Notes: generated by a model from the sequence alone, not told the origin. A DNA stretch of 64,000 nt from Nisaea acidiphila (GCF_024662015.1 NZ_CP102480.1:3273501-3337500); one strand, 5' to 3'. Shown: positions 37,782 through 46,481, counted from the stretch's first letter. Program-made: numbers and translations.

Positions 37782-39538
37782 CCCCGCGTTAGCAGGAGCG
37801 CCGCGAGGGCGGGCCCCATCTCCGCCGCCGAGCGGCAAAGCAGGGCGCCTTCCTCCGCGAGCTCCGCGCCGACATCGACCGGAAGGCTGGAATTCGAGGT
37901 TTCCGGGATCTGGTTCAGCCGCCCACCCATCAGCACGGGGATATCGAGCCCCTGTTCCGCGAGGGCGGCCTTCAGGCTGCGGTAGTAACCGAGCGCGACG
38001 CCGTTATAGGTACTGATGGCGATGGCATCCGGCCGGTTCTCCCCGGCGCGCGCGGCCAGTATCTCCGGGTCGGTCGAGACGCCGCCGTCGAGCGCGTCCA
38101 GGCCGAGCCTGCGAACCAGCTCCTCGACCACCATCTTGCCGTGCTCGTGCACGTCTCCCGCCGCGACCAGTACCTTGAGGCCGCTTCCCTTGAGCCGGTC
38201 GCGGACCTCTCCGGACATTTCCGAAAGCGCTTCCCCGGCGGTCCCGGCGATCTCCGAGACGATGGTCGCCGGAACCAGCGGCACGCGTCCGCCGAACGCC
38301 GCGGCATCCTCCGCGCCCGGACCGTAGGCGGCTTCCAGCTTCCGCGCGCCGATCCGGCGAAGTGCCAGCAGCATCTCGAAGACGTCCGATGTGTCGATCC
38401 CGGCTTCCGCCAGCCCCTTCATCACCCCGCGCTCGAAGCGGCGGGCGCCGTCGAGGAGCGTTGCCGCCATGGCGTCGGCCCCTTCACCCGCGATCAGTGG
38501 TTCCCAGTCGAGTGCGTGCTCTTTCAGGCGGCCGGCGTGGAGTTGGGCCTCGATCACCTCGTCGATCTCCGGGATGCGTTCGTTCTCGGTCACCGGCACC
38601 GGATTGATCGCATGCCCGGTCGGACGTGTCGCCTGGCCGAGCGCGTCGACCATCAGGTAGCTGGAGAGGCTCGCCGCGTTCTCCGCCGGTGTGCCGCGAT
38701 AGCTCGTGGTGTTGCCGTAGACCATCGAGCCGGGAACCATTTCCGCCAGCGCCATGGCGCGCTGGAAGGCGAGGCGGGCGAGCGGGTCGGAGAAATGGTG
38801 GCCGTAGCAATGCGCGACCGGCACGCCGGCGAGGCGGCCGATCTCTTGCTCGATCAGCATCATGCCGAGACAGGATGCGAGATCGGTTAGATGCGCGCCG
38901 AACCCGTCGTCGATATTGGAATGGACCAGCACGGGCACCGGCTGCGCCGCGATCAGGCCGAGGGCGCGAACAGTCTCCCGTGTCGCCGCGATATCGTCGT
39001 CATGGCCCGGGATGCGGAAGGTGAAATACTGCCCGAGATTGCCGATCGCCGTGCTGCCTGCGGCGAGCGCCGCCTGCGTGTTTTCGACGGCGGCCGGGAA
39101 GCCGAGAACGAAATCGCCGAAATGGGCCGCGACCGGCGCGGCATTGGCGAGCGCGGCGAAATCCTCGACACTCTCGAGGATCATGCCGGTGCCGCGCGTC
39201 GCCTTTTCCCGGATGGCTTTCGGCAGGGCCATCGACCAGTCGAGACAGAGCCCGTAGCGGTCGATTGTGATCCCGCGTCTTTGGCAGGCCTCCCAGATTT
39301 CCCGATAGGCCCGGATACTCTTGCCCGGGTCCCGGTAACCGATCTGGGCATGCTGCATCACCGCGCCTTCGGCCATGCGCCGGAGCTTGTAGGCGTGCTC
39401 CGAGGCGGCGCCGGTTTCCTTCAGGAAGGCGGAAGGCCCGACGGTCCAGTGCCGCGCCAAGGTCGCGCCCTCGGCGAGCAGACCGGCGCCGTTCGGCAGG
39501 TCGGGTTCGGGGAAGATCGTTGCGCGGTCGGGAAGCAT
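37766..39538 (-). CDS. Fused cobalamin-dependent mutase-like protein (TIM barrel plus B12 domain)
   Basis: From the ATG at 39538 this is 590 residues; in-frame starts at 39589 (ATG) and 39598 (TTG) would add up to 20. The C-terminal 140 residues are a B12-binding domain with DVHEHG (462-467, His464 the lower cobalt ligand), STYNGVALGYY and MGGRLNQ. The long N-terminal part (IGNLGQYFTFRIPGHDDD, HSNIDDGFGAHL, CYGHHFSDPLARLAFQRAM) looks like the barrel of glutamate/methylene-glutarate-type carbon-skeleton mutases. In those enzymes the two parts are usually separate subunits. It lacks the acyl-CoA mutase and methionine synthase signatures. Substrate unknown. A dispersed repeat lies just before the start. 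Confidence 0.72.
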   Translation of the reverse strand: MLPDRATIFPEPDLPNGAGLLAEGATLARHWTVGPSAFLKETGAASEHAYKLRRMAEGAVMQHAQIGYRDPGKSIRAYREIWEACQRRGITIDRYGLCLDWSMALPKAIREKATRGTGMILESVEDFAALANAAPVAAHFGDFVLGFPAAVENTQAALAAGSTAIGNLGQYFTFRIPGHDDDIAATRETVRALGLIAAQPVPVLVHSNIDDGFGAHLTDLASCLGMMLIEQEIGRLAGVPVAHCYGHHFSDPLARLAFQRAMALAEMVPGSMVYGNTTSYRGTPAENAASLSSYLMVDALGQATRPTGHAINPVPVTENERIPEIDEVIEAQLHAGRLKEHALDWEPLIAGEGADAMAATLLDGARRFERGVMKGLAEAGIDTSDVFEMLLALRRIGARKLEAAYGPGAEDAAAFGGRVPLVPATIVSEIAGTAGEALSEMSGEVRDRLKGSGLKVLVAAGDVHEHGKMVVEELVRRLGLDALDGGVSTDPEILAARAGENRPDAIAISTYNGVALGYYRSLKAALAEQGLDIPVLMGGRLNQIPETSNSSLPVDVGAELAEEGALLCRSAAEMGPALAALLLTRGQAPQ

Positions 39539-39600
39539 GGCTGCCGGGGGAAGAGAGGCGGGAGCGGTTATTATGCACCTCGTCTCCATCAACCCCAAAC

Positions 39601-39689
39601 GTCGTCATTCCCGCGAAAGCGGGGACCCAGGGAGGGCGGGCGGCATTCTTAGATCATCTGGGTCCCGGCTCTCCGGCCGGGATGACGAC
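39601..39689. repeat. Palindromic dispersed element, copy A
   Basis: Left arm GTCGTCATTCCCGCGAAAGC (from 39601) and right arm ending CCGGCCGGGATGACGAC (39689) are inverted: GTCGTCAT with ATGACGAC and GACCCAG with CTGGGTC. Each arm also has its own small hairpin. It lies between the mutase-like gene and the Lrp-type gene and belongs to a family with copies near 47.3, 50.6, 51.5 and 54.3 kb. Confidence 0.75.
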
Positions 39690-39701
39690 GATAGGGTGCG
39701 A

Positions 39702-40166
39702 TCAAAACAGCAGCGGCGCGTTGTCGGTCACTTCCTTCATCACGAAGAAGGTCCGGGTCTGCCGCACTCCGGGGAGCGCGATCAGTTTTTCTCCGTGCAG
39801 GGCGTTGAAGTCGGACATGTCGCGGACCCTGATCTTCAGGAAATAGTCGAAATCGCCGGCCACGAGGTGGCAGTCGAGTATGAAGGGCAGTTCGCTGACC
39901 GCCGTCTCGAAGGCGCCGAAACTTTCCGGGGTGGAGCGATCGAGAACCACACCGACCATCACCAGCGCCCCCCGCTCCACCTTTTCCGGCGCGATATGAG
40001 CGCGGACGGAGGTGATGTAACCCTCCTCGAACAGCCGCTGGGTACGGCGGTGGCAGGTCGCGGGACTGGTATTGCTGAGGGAGGCGAGCTCGGCATTGCT
40101 GAGCCGCCCGTTCCGTTGCAGGTGGCGCAGGATATTGCGGTCCGTACGATCAAGTTCATGCGACAT
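39702..40166 (-). CDS. acdR: Lrp/AsnC family regulator, AcdR type
   Basis: A 154-residue Lrp-like protein: a helix-turn-helix (DRTDRNILRHLQRNGRLSNAELASLSNTSPATCHRRTQRL, about 6-45) and a C-terminal RAM ligand domain. It is divergent from acdS, the same arrangement as AcdR in Azospirillum and rhizobia, where it activates acdS in response to ACC. The ATG at 40166 gives the usual MSHELDRTDRN-like start; an ATG at 40184 adds six residues. Effector and autoregulation are inferred from the family. Confidence 0.85.
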   Translation of the reverse strand: MSHELDRTDRNILRHLQRNGRLSNAELASLSNTSPATCHRRTQRLFEEGYITSVRAHIAPEKVERGALVMVGVVLDRSTPESFGAFETAVSELPFILDCHLVAGDFDYFLKIRVRDMSDFNALHGEKLIALPGVRQTRTFFVMKEVTDNAPLLF

Positions 40167-40207
40167 GGAGGAAAATTTCATCATAAGGCGTGATGTTGAG
40201 AGAATTT

Positions 40208-40257
40208 TGATATCAGATCGCGTTGATGGGGTGTGAGGGGAAAATATTTCGAATATT
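40208..40257. promoter_or_regulatory. Candidate operator palindromes between acdR and acdS
   Basis: TGATATCA (40208-40215) and AATATTTCGAATATT (40243-40257, two AATATT arms with TCG centre) lie in the 159-base divergent spacer. A+T-rich palindromes of 15 bases are what Lrp-family dimers bind; the FNR-like half TTTGAT is also present. No experimental support. Confidence 0.4.
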
Positions 40258-40325
40258 ACGGAAGCACCTGCCGCTTACCTCCTGCTAGCGTTCCCGCACT
40301 ATTCCACGCGACGGAGCTTTCCCCC

Positions 40326-41342
40326 ATGAATCTCGAGAAATTCGAACGTTATCCGCTCACTTTCGGCCCGACCCCGATCGAGCATCTGCCACGCATGACC
40401 GAGGCGCTCGGCGGCAAGGTGCAGATCTACGCCAAGCGGGACGATTGCAATTCCGGTCTCGCCATGGGCGGCAACAAGTTGCGGAAGCTCGAATATATCG
40501 TCCCGGACGCCATCGCCTCGAACGCGGACACGCTGGTTTCGATCGGTGGGGTGCAGTCCAATCATACCCGCATGGTCGCTGCCGTCGCCGCCAAGCTGGG
40601 CATGAAGTGCCGCCTGGTGCAGGAGGCCTGGGTGCCGCACGAGGATGCGGTCTATGACAGGGTCGGCAATATCCTGATGACCCGCCTGATGGGGGCCGAC
40701 AGCCGGCTTGTCGACGAGGGTTTCGATATCGGCATCAGGCAGAGCTGGGAAGACGCGATGCAGGAGGTGCGGGACGCGGGCGGCAAGCCCTACGGCATCC
40801 CGGCCGGCGCCTCGGTGCACAAGTATGGCGGGCTCGGCTATGTTGGCTTTGCCGAGGAAGTGCGTGCCCAGGAAGCAGCGATGGGGATCAAGTTCGATTA
40901 CATCGTGGTCTGCGTCGTCACCGGCTCGACCCAGGCCGGCATGATCGTCGGCTTCGCGGCTGACGACCGCGCGGACAAGGTGATCGGCATCGACGCATCC
41001 GCGACGCCGGAGCAGACCCGAGAACAGGTGCGCGAGATCGTCGACAATACGGCGGAGCTGGTCGAGCTCGGCCGCAAAGTCCGCGACGACGAGATCGTCA
41101 TCCTCGAGGACTACGCCTACCCGGCCTACGGCGTGCCGAGCCAGGAGACCAACGAGGCGATCCGCTTTGCCGCCCGGACCGAGGCGATGATCACTGACCC
41201 GGTCTATGAGGGTAAATCCATGCAGGGGATGATGGACCTGGTCAAGAAGGGCTATTTCCCGGAAGGCTCGAAGGTGCTCTACGCCCATCTCGGCGGCGCC
41301 CCGGCGCTCAACGGCTACAGCTATACCTACCGCAACGGGTAG
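40326..41342 (+). CDS. acdS: 1-Aminocyclopropane-1-carboxylate (ACC) deaminase
   Basis: A 338-residue PLP enzyme that cleaves ACC to 2-oxobutyrate and ammonia. The length equals that of characterised AcdS proteins, and from the ATG at 40326 every diagnostic residue falls at its standard number. Lys51 (PLP Schiff base, GGNKLRK), Ser78 (GGVQSNH), Tyr268 and Tyr294 are all there. The Glu295/Leu322 pair separates true ACC deaminase from D-cysteine desulfhydrase. Enzyme identity is therefore well supported. It is divergent from the acdR-like gene. The frame is open upstream to 40233 but that part is not conserved. In plant-associated bacteria it lowers plant ethylene; in a free-living host it may serve nitrogen or D-amino-acid use. 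Confidence 0.95.
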   Translation: MNLEKFERYPLTFGPTPIEHLPRMTEALGGKVQIYAKRDDCNSGLAMGGNKLRKLEYIVPDAIASNADTLVSIGGVQSNHTRMVAAVAAKLGMKCRLVQEAWVPHEDAVYDRVGNILMTRLMGADSRLVDEGFDIGIRQSWEDAMQEVRDAGGKPYGIPAGASVHKYGGLGYVGFAEEVRAQEAAMGIKFDYIVVCVVTGSTQAGMIVGFAADDRADKVIGIDASATPEQTREQVREIVDNTAELVELGRKVRDDEIVILEDYAYPAYGVPSQETNEAIRFAARTEAMITDPVYEGKSMQGMMDLVKKGYFPEGSKVLYAHLGGAPALNGYSYTYRNG

Positions 41343-41356
41343 TCTGAACCTGGCTA

Positions 41357-41409
41357 GGCCGCCGTTTATGGCGGCCCGGAGACCGGCAGTCTTGCAGCCG
41401 GTCTCCGGG
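41357..41409 (+). terminator. Double hairpin after acdS
   Basis: GGCCGCC/GGCGGCC (41357-41363 with 41370-41376) is followed by a perfect 13-bp stem, CCCGGAGACCGGC (41375-41387) with GCCGGTCTCCGGG (41397-41409). They lie between the convergent acdS and glucanase-like genes and probably terminate both. The U-tract is poor. Confidence 0.65.
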
Positions 41410-41470
41410 TCCTGGTCCAAGGACGATCGAGACGCCTTGATCTTTTAGAGGCGAAGCAGGCGTCGGGCTG

Positions 41471-43114
41471 TTACTGGCTTTCGTCGAGGATCGTGATCTC
41501 GACCGTGTCTCCTGCATTCACCTGCATCAGCGGATTTCCGAGCGGTCCCGAGAAATAGTCGGAATACTGGAAGCCGTAGACTTCGCTGTTGAAGGTTCCG
41601 TAGATGGCTGCGCCCCACGGATTGTAGTAGCTGTGGTGGGGCTGCAACCCGCCGAACAACTCCGTCGAGAGGCTGGACCACTCGCCGCTGGTCATCGTGC
41701 CGTAAGTCGCCGCGCCGGTTGGATTTTGCGGGGCGGCGGTCGGGCTTCCGACGAAACCTCCGGCGAAACCGACCAGAAAATCGCGCACGACAGTGGAGAA
41801 GACGTCGTTCGCACCGTTGCTTTCGACGGTGTCGACGATCTTCGGGGCGTGGATCGGCAGCATCTGCGAGAAAGCCGGGCAGGATTCGTTGTCCACCGTG
41901 TAGGACATTACCGCGGTATAGAAGGCCTGGTTCAGGTCCTCCGGTCGCACTTGGGTGGTGTAGCAATAGCTCGGGCCGGTGCTGCCGCCGCAGGCCGCTA
42001 CTCCGGACATGTCCTCACGCAGCCGGACCCCCGTTATCGCGAAATCGCCCACCTTGTCCGCGCTGCCGAAGATCCAGAGCAGGGACAGGTATTTCCGCTC
42101 GCCGCCAAGGGAAATGTAGTAGGCGGTTGCGGAGTAGTCCTGGGTCTGGAACGCCTTGTCGTTGACCGTGCAGACGGAGTTTGCGTTGGTCACGCCCGGC
42201 CCGCTGTATGTGTTGTCGATCTTGATCGCGGAGAAATGACCGCCGGATTCGGGCAGTGTGAACCTGTTCGCCAGATAGGAGGCGAAGGACGGATATTCCT
42301 TGAGCAGCTTGCTGTCGGGGCTGCCTGCATTCGCGGGGCTGACGGCGCGTATGAAATTGCCGTTCGAATCCTTGTGAATAGCTGCGCCGGCCGGTTCGGT
42401 GAGGTTTCCGAGGGCCGTTTTCAGCGCGCTGATCTCGGCCGCGGTGGCGTTGCCGTATTGCGTGCCCCCGACCGTGAGGGCCAGCGGCACCGAGAACAGA
42501 TTGATATAGGTGAGGTCGTAATCGCCGCCGACTTCGACGAATTGCCATCGCGTGTCGATGTTGCAATCGGTCGGACTGACCGGCGACGGCGCGACGGGAT
42601 GACCCGAGGAGAGGTCGGCACAGTCCCCGCTGCTGTTACGGTACTGAAGCTTCTTGTCCGAGATGTAGAAGTCGCCGCCGATGGCCGTGCTGGAGACGGT
42701 GATCTCCGCATTCTGAATGTCGCTCAACGGAACCGATGTGTAGGCGGAGATCTGCTTCGTGGCCCCCTGGCTGTCGGTATAGCTCATTCCGGTCGAGGTG
42801 AAGGTGACGTAGGGAGACGGAATGAGGGTGGCGTTGTTGTTGGTGATTTTCAGCGTATAGGAAACCGCCGGCGTCGTGCTCGCGAGTTGGCGTCCGGCCC
42901 GCCCGGATCCGTCATTCGCCGGCTGCAAGAGGCGGGGGGAAGCCATGGCGAGCCGTTGCGTTTCCTCGGATGCGGCGTGCGGTGCCATTTGCGTGACTGC
43001 CGTGCGCTCAGGCATTCGTGGTTCGGCGAGTGCAATTTTTGGATGAAGTGAGGAAATGCCTAAGGCGGCGATCAGTAAGGCGGTGCGTGTCGGTACTTTT
43101 CTGTGCCATCTCAT
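41471..43114 (-). CDS. Secreted beta-1,3-glucanase-like protein (GH64/thaumatin-type domain)
   Basis: A 547-residue exported protein with a signal peptide (TALLIAALGISSL core, cleavage near ALAEP at about 31). The mature part is beta-rich and contains TRWQFVEVGGDYDLTYINLFSVPLAL, HFSAIKIDNTYSGPG and NPWGAAIYGTFNSEVYGFQYSDYFSGPLG with a C-terminal QVNAGDTVEITILDE strand. This layout resembles GH64 laminaripentaose-producing glucanases with their thaumatin-like half. Family assignment is moderate and the catalytic Glu/Asp pair was not identified by eye. AAGGGGACC precedes the ATG. It could digest algal or fungal beta-glucan. Confidence 0.6.
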   Translation of the reverse strand: MRWHRKVPTRTALLIAALGISSLHPKIALAEPRMPERTAVTQMAPHAASEETQRLAMASPRLLQPANDGSGRAGRQLASTTPAVSYTLKITNNNATLIPSPYVTFTSTGMSYTDSQGATKQISAYTSVPLSDIQNAEITVSSTAIGGDFYISDKKLQYRNSSGDCADLSSGHPVAPSPVSPTDCNIDTRWQFVEVGGDYDLTYINLFSVPLALTVGGTQYGNATAAEISALKTALGNLTEPAGAAIHKDSNGNFIRAVSPANAGSPDSKLLKEYPSFASYLANRFTLPESGGHFSAIKIDNTYSGPGVTNANSVCTVNDKAFQTQDYSATAYYISLGGERKYLSLLWIFGSADKVGDFAITGVRLREDMSGVAACGGSTGPSYCYTTQVRPEDLNQAFYTAVMSYTVDNESCPAFSQMLPIHAPKIVDTVESNGANDVFSTVVRDFLVGFAGGFVGSPTAAPQNPTGAATYGTMTSGEWSSLSTELFGGLQPHHSYYNPWGAAIYGTFNSEVYGFQYSDYFSGPLGNPLMQVNAGDTVEITILDESQ

Positions 43115-43488
43115 GATTGGTCCCCTTTCAAGGGAGTTATGAGAGATTGTCGATGCCTTTCGATTCAAAAGGCATTTTTTAGTATGAAATTCGAATCAAC
43201 TTTTGAAGGAATAAATAGAGGAAAATTTCTGAAAATCAGAAAGAGGCACGGCCGCAGGAACTGGGAAAGCCCGCATCCGGGGCCGATCCGGAACGGCTGG
43301 TCGCTTGAGGCGATCCGTCAGGCCCGGCACGACGCGACATTTTCGGGGCGCCCTTGATCGGCTACATGCGGGAGCGGCGGCGGGGTATGCCGCCGCCGAG
43401 GATTCTTCAGTTTCCTTGAGGCAAGGGCGCGGGGGACACCGGTCGTCAGGATTCCGGATCGGAGCTGGGACGGCGCCGCCCGGTGCGG
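43115..43488. other. 374-bp divergent-free spacer with palindromes, no gene called
   Basis: ATGCCTTT and AAAGGCAT (43153-43160 with 43168-43175) form a perfect hairpin followed by TTTTTT on the plus strand. TTTCTGA and TCAGAAA (43226-43232 with 43236-43242) form a second palindrome. The left 130 bases are A+T-rich and presumably hold the promoter of the glucanase-like gene. A short plus-strand open frame over 43103-43357 has no family resemblance. Confidence 0.45.
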
Positions 43489-44325
43489 TCAGTTCCCGAA
43501 CAGCTTCTTCAGTCCTTCGCCGACGGTACCGTCGAGTTTCTTGCCGGCATCCTCGAGCGCCTTCTTCGCGCCTTCGGCGTCGGCCGGCATGTTGCCCTGG
43601 GTCAGGGCGTCGAGGTTTTGTTTCAGGCCTTCCAGGGTCTTGCCGACACCGAGGTCTCCGGCCGTCTGGCTGGCCGCGGCGGTGAGCGCCGCCATGACTT
43701 TTTCGGCGATCTGCTCCGGCGTTGCGCCGCCGCTGTCCTTGCCGATATCGCGGAGCGTGATGTCCGGCAAGGTGCCTTCGATCTCCTGGTCGCCGAGCAG
43801 TCCGGTGGAGGCCGCCACGCGTACAATGCCGCCGCGGATCGTCAGCAGCTCGATGACGAGCTTCTGGCCCGCCGCCTCGCTCTCGCCCGGTTCGACCGTT
43901 CCGCCGGAACCGTCGCCAGCGCTCTTCTCCACGTTGCTCCGGATGGCGTCGATATTGTTGCCGCCGGGCGCCAGCTCATAGGTTACTTTCGGCCGGTCGA
44001 CCGAGATTTCCCTGATCACGATCACCGGCTCGGTGACGCTCGCGGTGTCGATCGCGACGCTGATCCCGCCGAGCTCGACCGCGCTGTCGCTCTTGAAGCC
44101 GTCCGGATTGCCGACCTTGAGCCCGCTGATCGCGCCGCGCCCGTCGAACGGTTTGATCTCGACCCCGCTGACGCTCACCGGCACCCCGGCGACTTCCGTG
44201 CCCTGGCTCTCGATCACGCCCTTAACGATGCCGTCGAGGTTGGAGAGGGCGTAGAAGAAGAACCCGGCGACGGCCAGGACAAGGACGGCGAGACCGCCGC
44301 CGAGAATTACCATGAGACGCTTCAT
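43489..44325 (-). CDS. AsmA-like envelope protein
   Basis: A 278-residue protein with one N-terminal membrane anchor (about 4-27) and a periplasmic body of AsmA/DUF748 type: VSVSGVEIKPFDGRGAISGLKVGNPDGF (about 50-77), ISVDRPKVTYEL (about 106-117) and LRDIGKDSGGATPEQIAEKVM. A helical tail (about 250-275, KKALEDAGKKLDGTVGEGLKKLF) follows. AsmA-like proteins participate in phospholipid transport or assembly between membranes. GGATGGAGC precedes the ATG. It stands alone on its strand. Confidence 0.75.
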   Translation of the reverse strand: MKRLMVILGGGLAVLVLAVAGFFFYALSNLDGIVKGVIESQGTEVAGVPVSVSGVEIKPFDGRGAISGLKVGNPDGFKSDSAVELGGISVAIDTASVTEPVIVIREISVDRPKVTYELAPGGNNIDAIRSNVEKSAGDGSGGTVEPGESEAAGQKLVIELLTIRGGIVRVAASTGLLGDQEIEGTLPDITLRDIGKDSGGATPEQIAEKVMAALTAAASQTAGDLGVGKTLEGLKQNLDALTQGNMPADAEGAKKALEDAGKKLDGTVGEGLKKLFGN

Positions 44326-44439
44326 CGCTGTGCTCCATCCTTAAAAATAAATTCTAAAATCCAACCTTTTACATCGCCTTAACAAGTCTACCCTATGGTT
44401 GGCCGCTGACCCGTCACAATACACTGAATCAGTGCTGAA

Positions 44440-44841
44440 ATGCCGAGAGAAATCCGTACCATAATCATGACCGACGCCGAACTCGCCAGTGCGGTCGATT
44501 CCTTCCGCCGCGTCCGCAAGGACCTGCTGCCGCCCGGCACCATTCACGGCATCGAGGCGCAGAAGGATGGCAATGTCCTGATCGCGATCGAGATGAAGTT
44601 CGGTCCGAACGTCCGTAATGACAGTTTCATCCTGGAGCATGAATTCGTGGTCGAGGCGCTGGCGCGGTTCTGCATCGAAACAAACATCGTCATCCCGCGC
44701 GGCGGGGCCAAGAAGGTGCTGAAGAGCGACAAGGAATGGATCCTTGAGATCCGCCTGAAAGCGAGCGAGATGGCGCAGCACGCGGCCTTTACGGATGCCG
44801 AACTGGCGGCCAGCGTGCAGACCGGTATCGCCGCGCACTAG
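44440..44841 (+). CDS. Hypothetical protein, 133 residues
   Basis: I do not recognise this protein. It is soluble, with a mixed alpha/beta pattern: ELASAVDSFRRVRKDLLPPGTIHGIEAQKDGNVLIAIEMKFG, then EHEFVVEALARFCIETNIVIPRGGAKKVL. An ATG at 44467 is an alternative start that removes nine residues. Codon use matches its neighbours, so it is probably a true gene. It is divergent from the AsmA-like gene. Confidence 0.6.
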   Translation: MPREIRTIIMTDAELASAVDSFRRVRKDLLPPGTIHGIEAQKDGNVLIAIEMKFGPNVRNDSFILEHEFVVEALARFCIETNIVIPRGGAKKVLKSDKEWILEIRLKASEMAQHAAFTDAELAASVQTGIAAH

Positions 44842-44936
44842 GTGCGGCCGGCCTTGCCCCGTCACGTCAGCTTCATCCGATCCGCCCGGGTTCTGCCTTT
44901 CGTCTCTTGCCGCGCGGGTGACGGCGGCGCGACTTC

Positions 44937-44964
44937 GTCCTCCCAGCCGGGTCCTCCCAGCCGG
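44937..44964. repeat. Perfect 14-bp tandem duplication
   Basis: GTCCTCCCAGCCGG occurs twice in a row (44937-44950 and 44951-44964), 14 bases ahead of the Zur-like palindrome. Probably recent replication slippage. Confidence 0.85.
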
Positions 44965-44978
44965 CGCACCAACTCACA

Positions 44979-44999
44979 AAATGTTATAGTATTACATTT
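44979..44999. promoter_or_regulatory. Probable Zur operator
   Basis: AAATGTTATAGTATTACATTT is a 21-bp palindrome with one mismatched pair, matching the alphaproteobacterial Zur box core TGTTATA-n-TATAACA. It is 129 bases upstream of a CobW/COG0523 gene, a classical Zur target. Zinc starvation would derepress the gene. Confidence 0.75.
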
Positions 45000-45127
45000 T
45001 CGACGCGGTAAGCTGCGCGCCGGGCCGGGACGAGGTTCCGCCATTCGGCAGACGAGGTGCGCATGTTCAGAGAGAGTGACGGGATCGGCGGTCACGCGGG
45101 TGAGTTCGGGGCAAAGGAGACGGCGCG

Positions 45128-46357
45128 ATGACGGAGACCCCGATCCCGGTGACCCTGCTGACGGGGTTTCTCGGCAGCGGCAAATCCACCCTGCTGACCC
45201 GGATCCTGCGCGACCCGCGCTTCAGCGACACCGCCGTGGTCGTGAACGAGTTCGGCGAGGTCGGCCTCGACGGCTTTCTGGTCGAGCATTCCGTCGAGCA
45301 GACCGTGGAAATGACTTCGGGCTGCCTCTGCTGCACGATCCGGGGCGATGTCCGGGAAACCCTGATGAGCCTGCACCGGCGCCGGCAGGAGGGCCGGATC
45401 CCGGCCTTCGAGCGCCTGATCATCGAGACCACGGGGCTCGCCGACCCGGCGCCGGTGATTCACACCCTGATCAGCGAGCCGCGGCTGGCCCGGCGTTACA
45501 TGCTCGGCGGCATCGTCACCACGGTCGACATCACGACGGCGGAGATGACGCTGGAGAACTTCGAGGAAGGCGTGAAACAGATCGCCGTCGCGGACCGGAT
45601 CGTGCTGACCAAGACCGACATGGCGAAGGATCCGGCCTCCCGATCGGACCTCGCCGCGCTGCAGGACTGGATCGCGCGGCTCAATCCGGGCGCTCCGGTT
45701 CTCGACCGGCACGCGCCGGGTTTCGACCTCCGCCGGCTCTTCGACACCTCGCTCTACGACCCCCGGACCAAGAGCATGGACGTGCAGAAATGGCTGAACG
45801 AGGAGGCCTATGCCGCCGGGGAAGGGGCGCCGGGCGCTGCGCACGACCACGAACACCATCACCACGATCATGGGCATCACCACCATGGTCACGACCATCA
45901 CCACGATCATGGGCATCACCACCATGGCCACGACCATCACCACGATCATGACCATCAGCACGACATCAACCGGCACGGCGCCGATATCGAGGCCTTCAGC
46001 CTCGTGCTCGACGAGCCGATCAGCAGTGCCGCCTTCACGCTCGGGCTCGATCTTCTGCTCTCCCGCAAGGGCGCGGATATCCTCCGGGTGAAAGGCATCC
46101 TCAATATCCGCGAGCGTCCGGGCACGCCGGTCGTCATCCACGGCGTCCAGCACATCTTCCACGACGCGGTCCAGCTCGACGCCTGGCCCGGCGACGACCG
46201 TCGCAGCCGGATCGTCTTCATCACCCGCGGCCTTTCGCGGGACACGGTCGCGACCTTCTTCGACGCGCTGCAGAGCCTGACCCCCGGGACGGACCGGGCG
46301 GAGGCGGGACAGGCGGAGGCCGGACAGGCGGAGGCGGGCCGGGCGGGAACGGAGTAG
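45128..46357 (+). CDS. CobW/COG0523 family GTPase, zinc metallochaperone with His-rich loop
   Basis: A 409-residue G3E GTPase. Walker A GFLGSGKST is at 13-21, the family metal motif GCLCC with Cys66-x-Cys68-Cys69, and the base-recognition TKTD near 161-164. Residues 239-278 are almost only His, Asp and Gly, built from a 13-residue unit repeated twice (HDHGHHHHGHDHH), then the CobW C-terminal domain (about 280-385). A degenerate AEAGQ repeat ends the protein. The upstream Zur-like box and the histidine loop favour zinc transfer to client proteins under zinc limitation over cobalt for B12. Confidence 0.92.
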   Translation: MTETPIPVTLLTGFLGSGKSTLLTRILRDPRFSDTAVVVNEFGEVGLDGFLVEHSVEQTVEMTSGCLCCTIRGDVRETLMSLHRRRQEGRIPAFERLIIETTGLADPAPVIHTLISEPRLARRYMLGGIVTTVDITTAEMTLENFEEGVKQIAVADRIVLTKTDMAKDPASRSDLAALQDWIARLNPGAPVLDRHAPGFDLRRLFDTSLYDPRTKSMDVQKWLNEEAYAAGEGAPGAAHDHEHHHHDHGHHHHGHDHHHDHGHHHHGHDHHHDHDHQHDINRHGADIEAFSLVLDEPISSAAFTLGLDLLLSRKGADILRVKGILNIRERPGTPVVIHGVQHIFHDAVQLDAWPGDDRRSRIVFITRGLSRDTVATFFDALQSLTPGTDRAEAGQAEAGQAEAGRAGTE

Positions 46358-46481
46358 CGCCGCCGTTCCTGCGATTTTATGCGGGACAGGCCCGGCCCGT
46401 TTCTGCTGGAATGAGGATCCTTCCTTGCTCGGCCGGTCCCGTGACGCCCGGCCCGGCGCCTTCCAGAGACCGAGCGGCCCC

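Noticed and set aside
43103..43357. 84-codon plus-strand frame in the spacer before the glucanase-like gene
   Set aside because: Crosses a terminator-like hairpin and has no family resemblance; likely chance.
44842..45951. 369-codon frame overlapping the CobW gene
   Set aside because: Shifted frame across CobW with Arg/Gly/Pro-rich translation; the CobW frame carries all motifs.
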